A stretch of DNA of 64,000 nucleotides. Source: Bifidobacterium miconisargentati (GTDB lineage Bacteria > Actinomycetota > Actinomycetes > Actinomycetales > Bifidobacteriaceae). This document shows positions 43,237-53,558 of the stretch, one piece after another. Each line of letters opens with the position of its first letter. Within the stretch, counting starts at the first letter, position 1. The DNA lies in assembly GCF_019331675.1 (NCBI RefSeq), contig NZ_JAHBBJ010000017.1, positions 1 to 64,000 of the forward strand. The letters run 5' to 3'. The translations under genes and the position numbers were made by a program. The notes below the pieces were generated by a model. It saw only the letters and a list, made by a program, of their open reading frames with translations, had not been told where the DNA came from and did not search any database.

Positions 43237-44517
43237 TTATGAGCGGCGGGCACTTAGATTTGCTTCATTGCGATTCGTCAGTAGATAGATAGCGATGGCG
43301 ATGGGCATGGTGAGCATCAATATCGGATAGAACCATGCCAAATCGATATTGGCGTACAGTGCTCCGCCGATGATCGGCCCCAACGCCATACCCAGATCGA
43401 GACCTATGTAGTACGTGGCGTTGCCGCGGCCTCCATGCCCGGTGCCGGCCAAGCGCACGGCGGAGGATTGACTGACCGAACTCATGATGCCGTACGATGC
43501 GGCCATGAACATCGAGGCGATCAGTAATACGCCGTTGTTGTTGAGTGAGGCCAGCGCGCCAAGCGCAACAATCATGCATGCGGCGCAGAACCATAGGAAC
43601 CAGCGGAATGAGCGACGGTCGAACATGTTGCGCATTGCTACGCGCAGAAGCAGCAGTGCCACAGCATAGAGCGGGAAGAACAGGCTGACATTGACGCTCA
43701 GATGGCGAGCTTGCGTATACGTGACGATATAGGACTGCGTGGCGCAGTAGGGGATGGCGAACAACATGAATACCGCCGCCACGGGAATCACGCTTATGGA
43801 AATCACCTGCTCTATGCGATCGCGGAGGGTCGAATGCTGCGGTTGCTGTGTTGACATAAGTATGGGCGTGGATTCTTTGGTGGGCGTTCGTGGCGTCGAT
43901 GGTGAACCGCCCCGGCGAACCAGCATAACCATGATGAGCGCCGCGGTCATCGCCGCCGTGGTCACTGCGAAAGCGGCGCGATAGCCCAAGGAAGCACATA
44001 TGCGAATGCCGATGGCTGGTCCGAGCGCCATAGCCAGAGCATTGGCCAAGCCGTAATAGCCCATGGCCTTACCGATGTGTGCCAATGGTATGAGCGAAGA
44101 CATCCAAGCCGCGAGACATACGGACAGGCCGGAAAACCCGATGCCATTGATGATTCGGGCTACGAACAGCGTTGCTGCATGAGGGGATACCATGTAGCCA
44201 GCATTGGCGGCAATCATCAATAGGACGGCGATGATGGAGAACCGTTTCATCGGTATGCAGTCGCTGAGGCGGCCCGCCCAAGGCCGGCAAAACAGGGAAA
44301 CGATGTTCATGGTGCCGGCGATGGTGCCGGCGAACTCTCCGCTCGCTCCCAAGGTGTGCGAATAACCGACGATGAGCGTGGTGCCCATCATCGTGGCGGG
44401 CATGTAGAAGAACGCGGCCGCCATAATCAGGATAATGCTGCCATTCATGAATCTGTCATTATCTTGAGGTTCGCTGGCAGGGGTAAAGCCTAGGGTTTTC
44501 GCTGATGATGACGGCAT
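43237..44517 (-). CDS. MFS transporter (pair with LysR paralogue 2)
   Basis: 426-residue major facilitator protein with about twelve hydrophobic segments and a polar central loop (residues 200-235). The loop 2-3 motif is GRLSDCIPMKRFSII, helix 5 has GPAIGIRICASLGYRAAF. ATG at 44517 has AAGGAG 9 bases upstream; the long frame upstream runs antisense through the LysR gene and is discarded. It is divergent from the LysR gene at 44701. Drug or metabolite export is the likely role. Confidence 0.82.
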   Translation of the reverse strand: MPSSSAKTLGFTPASEPQDNDRFMNGSIILIMAAAFFYMPATMMGTTLIVGYSHTLGASGEFAGTIAGTMNIVSLFCRPWAGRLSDCIPMKRFSIIAVLLMIAANAGYMVSPHAATLFVARIINGIGFSGLSVCLAAWMSSLIPLAHIGKAMGYYGLANALAMALGPAIGIRICASLGYRAAFAVTTAAMTAALIMVMLVRRGGSPSTPRTPTKESTPILMSTQQPQHSTLRDRIEQVISISVIPVAAVFMLFAIPYCATQSYIVTYTQARHLSVNVSLFFPLYAVALLLLRVAMRNMFDRRSFRWFLWFCAACMIVALGALASLNNNGVLLIASMFMAASYGIMSSVSQSSAVRLAGTGHGGRGNATYYIGLDLGMALGPIIGGALYANIDLAWFYPILMLTMPIAIAIYLLTNRNEANLSARRS

Positions 44518-44700
44518 GTGTGTTGTTCTCCTTATGCTGCTGCAATCATTGGAACTACCCATTGCAGCACTTCCAAGCAATGCATTGTAGAGAATCGCAT
44601 GTGGATTTGGGGTGAGTCTGTGGCCTCTATTCCGGCGAGAGTGCACTCTTTTGGTGGTAACGCGACGTACGCTGGCTGGAGAGGAAAGAAGGTGCCGAGC

Positions 44701-45603
44701 ATGTATGACCGACGGCTGGTCGCCATCATCGCGGCAGGGGAATGCGGTAGTTTCAATCAAGCGGCGCATCGGTTGCATCTTTCGGCAACCGCATTGATCA
44801 AACAGGTCACCGGCTTTGAGCATGAGTATGGGCTTACGTTGTTCGAACGCGGCAGCAATGGCGTAAGACCTACTGTTTCTGGTCGGGTCCTGATTGAAGA
44901 CGCAAGAAATCTCATTCGGCAAAGCGAGCAAACCTTGCGCCGCGTGCGTGAACTGGAACAGTCCGATGAGTCGACCGTCAGGCTTGCCGTTTCGATGCTG
45001 CGTCCGGCGACGCCGGTGCTGGAACTTTGGCCGCGTGCCTCGGCATGGCTGGAACAGCAGCGACGGCAACAGTTGCGTTTGGAATTGGTATCGATGTCGG
45101 ATTCGCCGGAGGGGTTTATGGATGCACTGAATCATCTTGGCGAGGAGGTGGATGTGGCGGCCAGTGGTTTTTCGCCGGTGAACCAACAGCATCCATGCCA
45201 GGTGCTGAAACTCGGGGAGTATCCGCTGCAAATGGGAGTGCCAGTATCGAATTTGCTGCACGCCAAACCTGTTACGGCATTGGGTCTGAGCGATCTGGAG
45301 GGTCAGCGCATCCATATCCCTCAGGCGGGCGACAATGATGCGATGGATGAGGCGCGCGACTTGCTGGGCAAGATTGCTGGGGTCACGCTGATCGACATGC
45401 CGCAGTACACGTTTGAGGAATTCAATACGTGTGCCGCCAATGGTGATCTCATCGTCGCGCGAACTTTCGGCTCCGATCTCCATCCAATGATTCGCACCAT
45501 GCCAGTGGAATGGAATGTGACCATCGACTACGGACTGTTCTACCCGAACAATCCTTCTGAAGCGGTGCGGCGATTCGTGGAAGCTATTGCCGCTGTACGC
45601 TAA
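44701..45603 (+). CDS. LysR family regulator (paralogue 2)
   Basis: 300-residue LysR-type regulator starting MYDRRLVAIIAAGECGSFNQ, then AAHRLHLSATALIKQVTGFE; the sensor domain follows. It resembles the protein at 30548 over the whole length, including the C-terminal DYGLFYPNNPSEAVRRFVE (YGLLYPRDPSPAVAAFIE in paralogue 1). ATG at 44701 has AAGAAGG upstream. Divergent from an MFS gene across 183 bases, like paralogue 1. Confidence 0.87.
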   Translation: MYDRRLVAIIAAGECGSFNQAAHRLHLSATALIKQVTGFEHEYGLTLFERGSNGVRPTVSGRVLIEDARNLIRQSEQTLRRVRELEQSDESTVRLAVSMLRPATPVLELWPRASAWLEQQRRQQLRLELVSMSDSPEGFMDALNHLGEEVDVAASGFSPVNQQHPCQVLKLGEYPLQMGVPVSNLLHAKPVTALGLSDLEGQRIHIPQAGDNDAMDEARDLLGKIAGVTLIDMPQYTFEEFNTCAANGDLIVARTFGSDLHPMIRTMPVEWNVTIDYGLFYPNNPSEAVRRFVEAIAAVR

Positions 45604-45621
45604 CAGTGGGCGCGGGGCACT

Positions 45622-46437
45622 TTAGGGGAGGAGCCGATGCAGGGCTGCGGCCAAGCCGTTGTTATCGACGTGTGGCGCAATCATGTCGGCGACTGATTTG
45701 GCGGGTGCCGTGCCGTTGCCCATTGCCACGCCGATGCCTGCGGCCTGAATCATCTCAAGATCGTTTTCGCTATCTCCGATGGCAATGGTGTCGGCTAGCG
45801 GTACTCCGAGACGCTGGGCAATGGCGGTAAGTGCGGTTCCCTTATTGACTCCGGGAATAAGAATTTCACCGTTGTCGTCGCTGGAAGCGTGGATGGATCC
45901 GTGAATGATGGTTGCGTATCCGGCAAGTGCGTGCTGTACATCCTCTATGGTGAGGCTGCCGTCTTCGGGAATATAGAAGGTGCCTTTGCGGACGACCATC
46001 GGAGGCTTATCGGGATTGGTGATAGTATGCCAGGATCCGCGCATTCGTGGATATCGCAGCATTTTCTTCCATACGCCAATCCGGTTCAAAAAGGGTATGG
46101 TGGCATGCATGCCGTCAGGGCAGTGCCATGCGTACGGCATGGTATGTGCGTTGAAGAATGCGGTTGCTGCGTGGATGGATTCTTCCGGCATATGCTCATC
46201 GATAATGGTTTCACCGTCAAGCTCAGCGCAAGCACCGCCGTCGGACACGATGCCGTCGAAACCGAGTTCAAGCACCGGAGGATCGATATCCGACGCCGCA
46301 CGGCCTGAACAAATGAACAGTTTGTGTCCGGCCTGCTGTGCGCGCTGGCACTCCTTGCGCGCGGATTCAGGAATATGATGACTGCTATCAAGCAGTGTTC
46401 CGTCAATGTCGATGAACACTAGCGTGGGCTTTCTCAT
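45622..46437 (-). CDS. HAD superfamily hydrolase, Cof type
   Basis: 271-residue phosphatase. Motif I is FIDIDGTLLD with both catalytic aspartates, motif II FICSGR, motif III is the Lys in GVNKGTAL, motif IV GDSENDLEM. The C2 cap between motifs marks the Cof/YbiV subfamily, which dephosphorylates sugar phosphates, FMN or PLP. The start at 46437 has AGGAGAG. It lies next to a PTS operon (divergent from its GntR gene), so dephosphorylation of a sugar phosphate is a sensible guess. Confidence 0.88.
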   Translation of the reverse strand: MRKPTLVFIDIDGTLLDSSHHIPESARKECQRAQQAGHKLFICSGRAASDIDPPVLELGFDGIVSDGGACAELDGETIIDEHMPEESIHAATAFFNAHTMPYAWHCPDGMHATIPFLNRIGVWKKMLRYPRMRGSWHTITNPDKPPMVVRKGTFYIPEDGSLTIEDVQHALAGYATIIHGSIHASSDDNGEILIPGVNKGTALTAIAQRLGVPLADTIAIGDSENDLEMIQAAGIGVAMGNGTAPAKSVADMIAPHVDNNGLAAALHRLLP

Positions 46438-46502
46438 GCGCGTACTCTCCTATGGAATGTCGACATCAGCGTCTGAACTGTAGACGGCGTCCTCTAAGAA
46501 TA

Positions 46503-46560
46503 ATTCATTCGAATGAATCATGCAATTGTGGGTGATGGATGTGTCTGTAATTCGAATGAA
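46503..46560. promoter_or_regulatory. Two GntR operator copies upstream of the regulator gene
   Basis: ATTCATTCGAATGAAT at 46503-46518 is a perfect 16-bp palindrome; AATTCGAATGAAT, centred on TTCGAA at 46551-46556, is a second site. The same core occurs three times before the PTS genes (47430-47516). The copies here lie between the divergent HAD and GntR genes and suggest autoregulation. Confidence 0.85.
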
Positions 46561-46642
46561 TATGAGTCATGCGATAATATGGCTCATGTGCGCTGCGGCG
46601 ATGTGGCGCGGCTGGATGATGCGATTTCGGAGGGCATGTCAT

Positions 46643-47341
46643 ATGAAGTACCGTGAACTGGCGAAGATTCTCAAGGTGGAGATTGATAAGGGCAAATACC
46701 GTGACACGGGGAAGCTGCCCACCGAGCCCGAGCTCATGGAGCAGTTCGGCGCGACCCGGTACTGCGTGCGTAACGCCATAGCCCTGCTGGCCGAGCTAGG
46801 CGACGTGTACCCGGTGCAGGGCAGCGGCATGTTCGTCCGGGAGAACAGGCGCGAAGGCTGCCTCAACATCAACGGCACGAGAGGCATGACTTCGGAGTTT
46901 CCCGGCCATTCCGTGTCATCCAAGCTGATTAAGCTGGAGCAGCGCGAGGCGGGCGCGGATTCTGCGCGCCTCAAGTGCGCCGTCGACGCCAAAGTTTATA
47001 GCGTCTCGCGCCTGCGTTTGCTGGACGACGAGCCGTTCGCCATCGAGTACGCCCTGTATCTCAAGGAGTTCGTGCCGTATCTCAGCGAGGAGATTGCCAG
47101 CGGCTCCATTTATGCGTATATTCGCGAGGACCTGGGGCTGAGCACGGGCTTTGCGGACAAGCTGATATACGCGCGAGAGCTGGACCATGGCCGGGCCGAC
47201 CTCCTCGGCCTGTCGGCTGGGGATCCCGCCCTGGTGGTCGAAGACGACGCCTATCTGGCCAGCGGCCGCATGTTCAACGCCGGCACGGTCTACTACCACT
47301 ACAAGAAGGCCACGTTTTTTAATTTCGCCGACCTGAAGTAG
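46643..47341 (+). CDS. GntR/HutC family regulator of the PTS operon
   Basis: 232-residue regulator. The GntR winged helix is MKYRELAKILKVEIDKGKYR then GKLPTEPELMEQFGATRYCV and VRNAIALLAELGDVYPVQGS; the C-terminal UTRA domain (about 85-230) binds a small ligand, probably a phosphorylated beta-glucoside. ATG at 46643 has GGAGGG upstream. It is transcribed towards the PTS genes but separated by 252 bases with a strong promoter and three operator sites, so it has its own transcript. Confidence 0.9.
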   Translation: MKYRELAKILKVEIDKGKYRDTGKLPTEPELMEQFGATRYCVRNAIALLAELGDVYPVQGSGMFVRENRREGCLNINGTRGMTSEFPGHSVSSKLIKLEQREAGADSARLKCAVDAKVYSVSRLRLLDDEPFAIEYALYLKEFVPYLSEEIASGSIYAYIREDLGLSTGFADKLIYARELDHGRADLLGLSAGDPALVVEDDAYLASGRMFNAGTVYYHYKKATFFNFADLK

Positions 47342-47429
47342 TTCCTTATATGCGTGAGGCTGCGCCGCCGGTTGGGCGGCGCGTCGTCGTGCGGTATTCC
47401 CTCGGGGAGGCGACACGCCGTATCCAAAA

Positions 47430-47516
47430 ATCATTCGAATGAATTTGACGCAGACGGATGAAATTCGTATATTGTAGTCAAGTCATTCGAATTACGCCTA
47501 TTCATTCGAATGACTT
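47430..47516 (+). promoter_or_regulatory. PTS operon promoter with three operator palindromes
   Basis: TTGACG (47445-47450) and TATATT (47468-47473) with a 17-base spacer form a near-consensus promoter. TCATTCGAATGAAT (47431-47444) abuts the -35; TTCGAA centres at 47486-47491 and 47505-47510 lie just after the start site, 19 bp apart, together forming a larger palindrome CAAGTCATTCGAAT...ATTCGAATGACTTG (47479-47516). This is a repression layout that brackets the promoter. The matching regulator is the GntR protein encoded just upstream. Confidence 0.88.
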
Positions 47517-47593
47517 GATACTGAACAAGAGGAATCGGGCCGGCAACAAGGACGCCGGCCCGGGGACGTCAACCAGTCCAAAGGAGGACGAGA

Positions 47594-48955
47594 ATGAAGG
47601 AGTTCGGCAACAAACTGCTTAACGGCTTCATGAAATTCGCGACGACCAAGGCGGTCACCGCTCTGAAGGACGGCTTCGTGCTCACGATGCCGGCCACTCT
47701 GGTGGGATCGCTGTTCCTGCTGCTTGCGAACCTGCCGTTCGAGGGCTACACGGACTTCATGAACAACCTGCTCACCGATAAGTGGAACATCGGCCTGAAC
47801 CAGGTGTCCGCCGGCACATTCAACATCCTGGCCATCTTCATCGCGGTCGGCATCGGCTACGCCTACGCGCGCAACGAGAAGGAGGACGGCATCTCCTCCG
47901 GCCTGCTGGCCCTGGTCGCCTTCTTCATCCTCTCGCCGTCCTCGGTGAGCATCGACCACAGCACCGTCGACGCTTTGAAGGAAGGCACCACCGCGTCCGT
48001 GTCCGGCGCGATCTCCACCTCGTGGACCGGCGGCAACGGCGTGATCACCGCCATCATCGTCGGTCTGCTGTCCGGCCTGGTGTTCGTCAAGTGTATGAAG
48101 CACAACCTCAAGATTAAGCTGCCCGACTCCGTGCCCGAAGGCGTGTCCAATGCGTTCTCCGCCATGATTCCCGGCTTCTTCGTGGTGCTCGGCTCCGCCG
48201 TCATCTACCACCTATGCCAGGTGTTCGGCGGCGTGAGCTTCACCGAACTCATCTTCAAGATCCTGCAGACCCCGATGCAGAACCTCACCGACAATTGGGC
48301 CGGCGCGATTATCATCACCCTGCTCATCTCGGTGCTTTTCTGGTGCGGCATCCACGGCCCGAACGTCGTAATGGGCATCATGGCCCCGCTGCTGACCGCC
48401 AATTCCGTGGCAAATCAGGCCCTTATGGATGCCGGCAAGGCCGTGAACACCGCCGACGGCGGCCATATCCTCACCCCGCAGATCGTCGACTGCTTCGTCA
48501 AGTTCGGCGGCACCGGCATCACCCTTGGTCTGCTTATCGCCGGCCTGATTGTGGCCAAGTCGAGCCAGATGAAGGAAATGTCGAAGCTGTCCATCGTGCC
48601 CGGCCTGTTCAACATCAACGAGCCGGTCATCTTCGGTCTGCCGATTGTATTCAACCCGTTCTTCCTGATTCCGTTCATCGTCGTCCCGCTGATCGCCATG
48701 ATCATCACCTACGGCGCGATGTACATCGGCTTCATGCCTCCATTCGGCGCCGTCCAGGTGCCGTGGACCACCCCAGTGATCATCTCCGGCTTCCTGCTGG
48801 GCGGTTGGAAGGGTGCGCTCATCCAGCTCATCATCCTCGTGATTTCCGTGGTCGTCTACCTGCCTTTCGTCAAGAAGCAGGATCAGGCATGGGTCGCCGA
48901 GCAGGCCGCCAACGACGCCGATCTCCAGACCGCCGCCGAGGCCGCCAAGGCCTGA
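47594..48955 (+). CDS. PTS beta-glucoside/cellobiose transporter subunit IIC
   Basis: 453-residue membrane permease of the lactose/cellobiose (Lac) PTS family. It starts MKEFGNKLLNGFMKFATTKA like CelB/ChbC. The substrate-site regions DGFVLTMPATLVGSLFLLL, FWCGIHGPNVVMGIMAP and FNINEPVIFGLPIVFNPFFL are all present, with the essential Glu and His. About ten hydrophobic segments. AAAGGAGG precedes the ATG. First gene of the operon IIC-IIB-IIA-glucosidase-HPr-EI. Confidence 0.92.
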   Translation: MKEFGNKLLNGFMKFATTKAVTALKDGFVLTMPATLVGSLFLLLANLPFEGYTDFMNNLLTDKWNIGLNQVSAGTFNILAIFIAVGIGYAYARNEKEDGISSGLLALVAFFILSPSSVSIDHSTVDALKEGTTASVSGAISTSWTGGNGVITAIIVGLLSGLVFVKCMKHNLKIKLPDSVPEGVSNAFSAMIPGFFVVLGSAVIYHLCQVFGGVSFTELIFKILQTPMQNLTDNWAGAIIITLLISVLFWCGIHGPNVVMGIMAPLLTANSVANQALMDAGKAVNTADGGHILTPQIVDCFVKFGGTGITLGLLIAGLIVAKSSQMKEMSKLSIVPGLFNINEPVIFGLPIVFNPFFLIPFIVVPLIAMIITYGAMYIGFMPPFGAVQVPWTTPVIISGFLLGGWKGALIQLIILVISVVVYLPFVKKQDQAWVAEQAANDADLQTAAEAAKA

Positions 48956-49118
48956 GCTGCGGGCGGAACGGCTCCGCTCTTCCGATTGACGACAATCGGA
49001 TCATGGGAGACCGGTATGAGCGACCACCCTTGCCGGGCTCCCGCCTTATCAAAACTCAACGCATATAGAGAACCAATCGTCCCACAATCGGTGTGGGCCC
49101 ATTGAAAGGAATAACACC

Positions 49119-49418
49119 ATGAAGATCGTACTGTGCTGCAATGCCGGAATGTCCACCAGCATGCTGGTCAAGAAGATGCGTACCGCCGCCGAGACCAAGG
49201 GCATCGAGGCCGAAATCGACGCCTACCCGATCTCCGAGGTCGAGGAGAAGGCCGCGAACGCCGACGCCGTGCTGCTCGGCCCGCAGGTGCGCTACGAGCT
49301 CGACCACGTCAAGAAGCTGCTGCCCGGCAAGCCGGTCGAGGCCATCAACCCGCAGGACTACGGCATGGTGCGCGGCGACAAGGTGCTCGAACACGCCATC
49401 GCCATCGCCTCCAAGTAA
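49119..49418 (+). CDS. PTS beta-glucoside/cellobiose transporter subunit IIB
   Basis: 99-residue cytoplasmic IIB protein. The phosphocysteine is Cys7 in CCNAGMSTSMLVKKM, as in ChbB; Cys6 is an extra neighbour. ADAVLLGPQVRYELD and LLPGKPVEAINPQDYGMVRG complete the family pattern. GAAAGGA lies before the ATG. It accepts phosphate from IIA and passes it to sugar bound by IIC. Confidence 0.92.
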   Translation: MKIVLCCNAGMSTSMLVKKMRTAAETKGIEAEIDAYPISEVEEKAANADAVLLGPQVRYELDHVKKLLPGKPVEAINPQDYGMVRGDKVLEHAIAIASK

Positions 49419-49464
49419 CCCGACACCAACAGACAACCAAACGAACGAACCAAGGGTGGTAACA

Positions 49465-51269
<1,805 letters not shown>

Positions 51270-51288
51270 ACGTATAAGGAGCATCATC

Positions 51289-51549
51289 ATGTCTCAGGAA
51301 TTCACGTTCACCGTATCCGACCCCGAGGGCATGCACGCCCGCCCCGCAGGCCTGCTGGTCGCCAAGGCGCAGCAGTATGATTCGACCATCATCGTCAGCC
51401 ATGACGGCAAATCCGTGGACGCCAAACGCATCTTCGGCGTCATGGGACTCGGCGTCAAGCAGGGCGACGAGGTTACCGTTAAGGTGCAGGGCAACGACGA
51501 AGTCAAGGCCGCCGCCGAGTTCGAACAGTTCCTCAAGGAGAACCTGTGA
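51289..51549 (+). CDS. ptsH: Phosphocarrier protein HPr, lacking the regulatory serine
   Basis: 86-residue HPr. The phosphohistidine is His16 in GMHARPAGLL. Where other Gram-positive HPr proteins have the HPrK target Ser46 (KSIMGVMSL), this one has KRIFGVMGL, arginine instead of serine, so it cannot take part in Ser46-type catabolite control. GAGCATC-type spacing, with AAGGAG about 8 bases before the ATG. It overlaps the EI gene start by one base. Confidence 0.93.
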   Translation: MSQEFTFTVSDPEGMHARPAGLLVAKAQQYDSTIIVSHDGKSVDAKRIFGVMGLGVKQGDEVTVKVQGNDEVKAAAEFEQFLKENL

Positions 51550-53177
51550 TGAAGACGATACAAGGAGTCGGGGTTTCCGCGGGCATCGCCATCGGTGCGG
51601 TTCGCGTGCTCGACACCGCCGACCACGCTGTCGAACGCCGCGTGGTCGACGATCCGCAGGCCGAGGTGGAACGCTTCCGCACGGCCCGTGCCACGGCCGT
51701 CTCACAACTCAAGCAACTACGCGACAAAACCGCGGCCGAATTCGGCGAGGGCAAGGCCGAACTGTTCGACACCCACCAGCTCATGCTCCAGGATCTGGAC
51801 TACGTGGAAAGTATCGAGGGCCTGATCACTCAGAGCAAGGTAAACGCCGAGTTCGCGGTCAACAGCACTGCCGAACAGTTCGCCGCCATGTTCGCCGCGA
51901 TGGACAACTCGTACATGCAGGCGCGTGCCGCCGATGTCAAGGATGTATCCCGCCGCGTGATCAACGTGCTCGAAGGCAAGCGCGGCGGAGCTGCGGCGGA
52001 TGAGGAAGGTGGCGAGAGCCGGATCATCCTCGCCGAGGACCTGGCCCCCAGCGAGACCGTGCAGCTCGACCGCGCCAAGGTGCTCGGCTTTGTGACCGCC
52101 AAGGGTTCCGCGAACTCGCACACCGCGATTCTGGCCCGCACGATGGGCCTGCCCGCCATCATCGGCATCGGTGACGCCTTCGACCTGGATGATGATGGCC
52201 ACACCGCGGTGATTGACGGCACCAGCGGACTGGTGTTCGTCGACCCGGACGAGAAGACTCTCGCCGAATACCAGAGCAGGAAAGCCAAGTACGACGAGCA
52301 TCTGCGTTTGCTGCAGGAGCTCAAGGGCAAGCCCACCGAGACCAAGTCCGGCCAGAAGGTGCGTCTGTACGCCAATATCGGTCGCCCCTCGGATGTGGCC
52401 GCCGTATTGGCCAACGACGCCGAGGGTATCGGTCTGTTCCGCAGCGAGTTCCTGTACCTGGAGAGCGAGGACTACCCGACCGAGGAATTCCAGTTCGAGG
52501 CGTACAAGGAAGTCGCGCAGAAAATGGGCGACCGCCTCGTCGTCATCCGCACGCTCGACATCGGCGCTGATAAGCAAGTCAGCTACTTCAATCTGGAGCG
52601 TGAAGCCAACCCTGCGCTCGGCTACCGTGCCATCCGTATCTGCCTGACCCGGCCGGAGATCTTCAAGGTGCAGCTGCGTGCCCTGCTGCGCGCCTCGGTG
52701 TATGGCAACATCGCCATCATGCTGCCCATGATTACCTCGGTGCAGGAGGTGCGTGATGCCAAGAAGATTCTCGAAGAGGTCAAGGATGAGCTGCGCGGCG
52801 AACGCATCGACTTCAATGAGCACATCCAGGTCGGCATCATGATCGAGACGCCCGCGTCGGTGATCATGGCCGACGAACTGGCCGCCGAGGTCGACTTCTT
52901 CTCCATCGGCACCAACGACCTGACCCAGTACACGCTGGCCTGTGACCGGCAGAACCCGAACCTCGGGCGCTTCGCCGACACGCATTCGCCGGCCGTGCTG
53001 CGCATGATCAGGATGGCCACCGAAGCCGCCCATCGTCATGGCATCTGGTGCGGCATCTGCGGCGAGCTCGGCGCTGATCTGAGCCTGACCGACATGTTCC
53101 TCGAGATCGGACTTGATGAACTATCCGTCTCGCCCACCAGCGTGCTGCCTTTGCGCGACGCCATCCGCAACTACTGA
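51549..53177 (+). CDS. ptsI: PTS Enzyme I (phosphoenolpyruvate-protein phosphotransferase)
   Basis: 542-residue cytoplasmic enzyme that takes phosphate from phosphoenolpyruvate and gives it to HPr. The swivelling His191 is in GSANSHTAILARTMGLPAII; the PEP-binding barrel follows with LFRSEFLYLE, IRTLDIGADKQ, SIGTNDLTQYTLACDR and the catalytic Cys in WCGICGELG. Length is close to the family norm of 550-575. ATG at 51549 has AAGGAG 8 bases upstream; a GTG 3 bases earlier is possible. Last gene of the PTS operon. Confidence 0.95.
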   Translation: MKTIQGVGVSAGIAIGAVRVLDTADHAVERRVVDDPQAEVERFRTARATAVSQLKQLRDKTAAEFGEGKAELFDTHQLMLQDLDYVESIEGLITQSKVNAEFAVNSTAEQFAAMFAAMDNSYMQARAADVKDVSRRVINVLEGKRGGAAADEEGGESRIILAEDLAPSETVQLDRAKVLGFVTAKGSANSHTAILARTMGLPAIIGIGDAFDLDDDGHTAVIDGTSGLVFVDPDEKTLAEYQSRKAKYDEHLRLLQELKGKPTETKSGQKVRLYANIGRPSDVAAVLANDAEGIGLFRSEFLYLESEDYPTEEFQFEAYKEVAQKMGDRLVVIRTLDIGADKQVSYFNLEREANPALGYRAIRICLTRPEIFKVQLRALLRASVYGNIAIMLPMITSVQEVRDAKKILEEVKDELRGERIDFNEHIQVGIMIETPASVIMADELAAEVDFFSIGTNDLTQYTLACDRQNPNLGRFADTHSPAVLRMIRMATEAAHRHGIWCGICGELGADLSLTDMFLEIGLDELSVSPTSVLPLRDAIRNY

Positions 53178-53195
53178 GCGATACTAAAAGACACT

Positions 53196-53241
53196 AATGG
53201 CCCGCACCACCGCAACATATGTTGTGGTGGTGCGGGCCATT
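53196..53241 (+). terminator. 46-bp hairpin ending the PTS operon
   Basis: AATGGCCCGCACCACCGCAA and beyond is mirrored around 53218/53219, with one G-U deviation in 23 pairs. It begins 18 bases after the EI stop. No T-run follows, but the stem is very stable. Confidence 0.8.
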
Positions 53242-53316
53242 GTCGTACCTGTGGCTGCCGCGATGCCGCCGCGCCGTGTTCCAAGAATCGGACATAGCGC
53301 GCCGGAGGCAGACGGC

Positions 53317-53496
53317 ATGTCAATGTCGATGATTATGGTCGGCAACTATGTGTTCTATGCGTTGCATGATGACGATGGCGCGATTCGCGCTGAAGCCCGC
53401 GATCTAACGGGTAAGCGGGCCCATCGTTGGGTCTGGGCATATCGGAGAGAGCCGGTATGCCGATTCGGTCATATGCAAACCAATGTCGTGCGATGA
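53317..53496 (+). CDS. Possible small ORF, 59 residues
   Basis: ATG at 53317 with GGAGG at 53304-53308 opens a 59-codon frame (MSMSMIMVGNYVFYALHDDD...). The amino acid pattern is partly natural (VGNYVFYALHDDDGAIRAEA) but no family is recognised, and the second half is Arg-rich as in shadow frames. It lies in the 381-base gap between the PTS operon and an MFS gene, where nothing else is seen. It may be a remnant. Confidence 0.25.
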   Translation: MSMSMIMVGNYVFYALHDDDGAIRAEARDLTGKRAHRWVWAYRREPVCRFGHMQTNVVR

Positions 53497-53558
53497 CGAA
53501 TAGGCGGGTATGGATACGCCTGAATATCGCATGCGAACAGAAAGATACGAACACATAT

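Noticed and set aside
46503-47516. TTCGAA palindromes considered as dispersed repeats
   Set aside because: All copies lie at the two promoters flanking one GntR gene, in positions expected for operators.
53197-53496. 99-codon frame after the PTS operon
   Set aside because: Its first 40 codons lie in the 46-bp terminator hairpin and low-complexity sequence; only the inner ATG at 53317 is kept as a low-confidence ORF.
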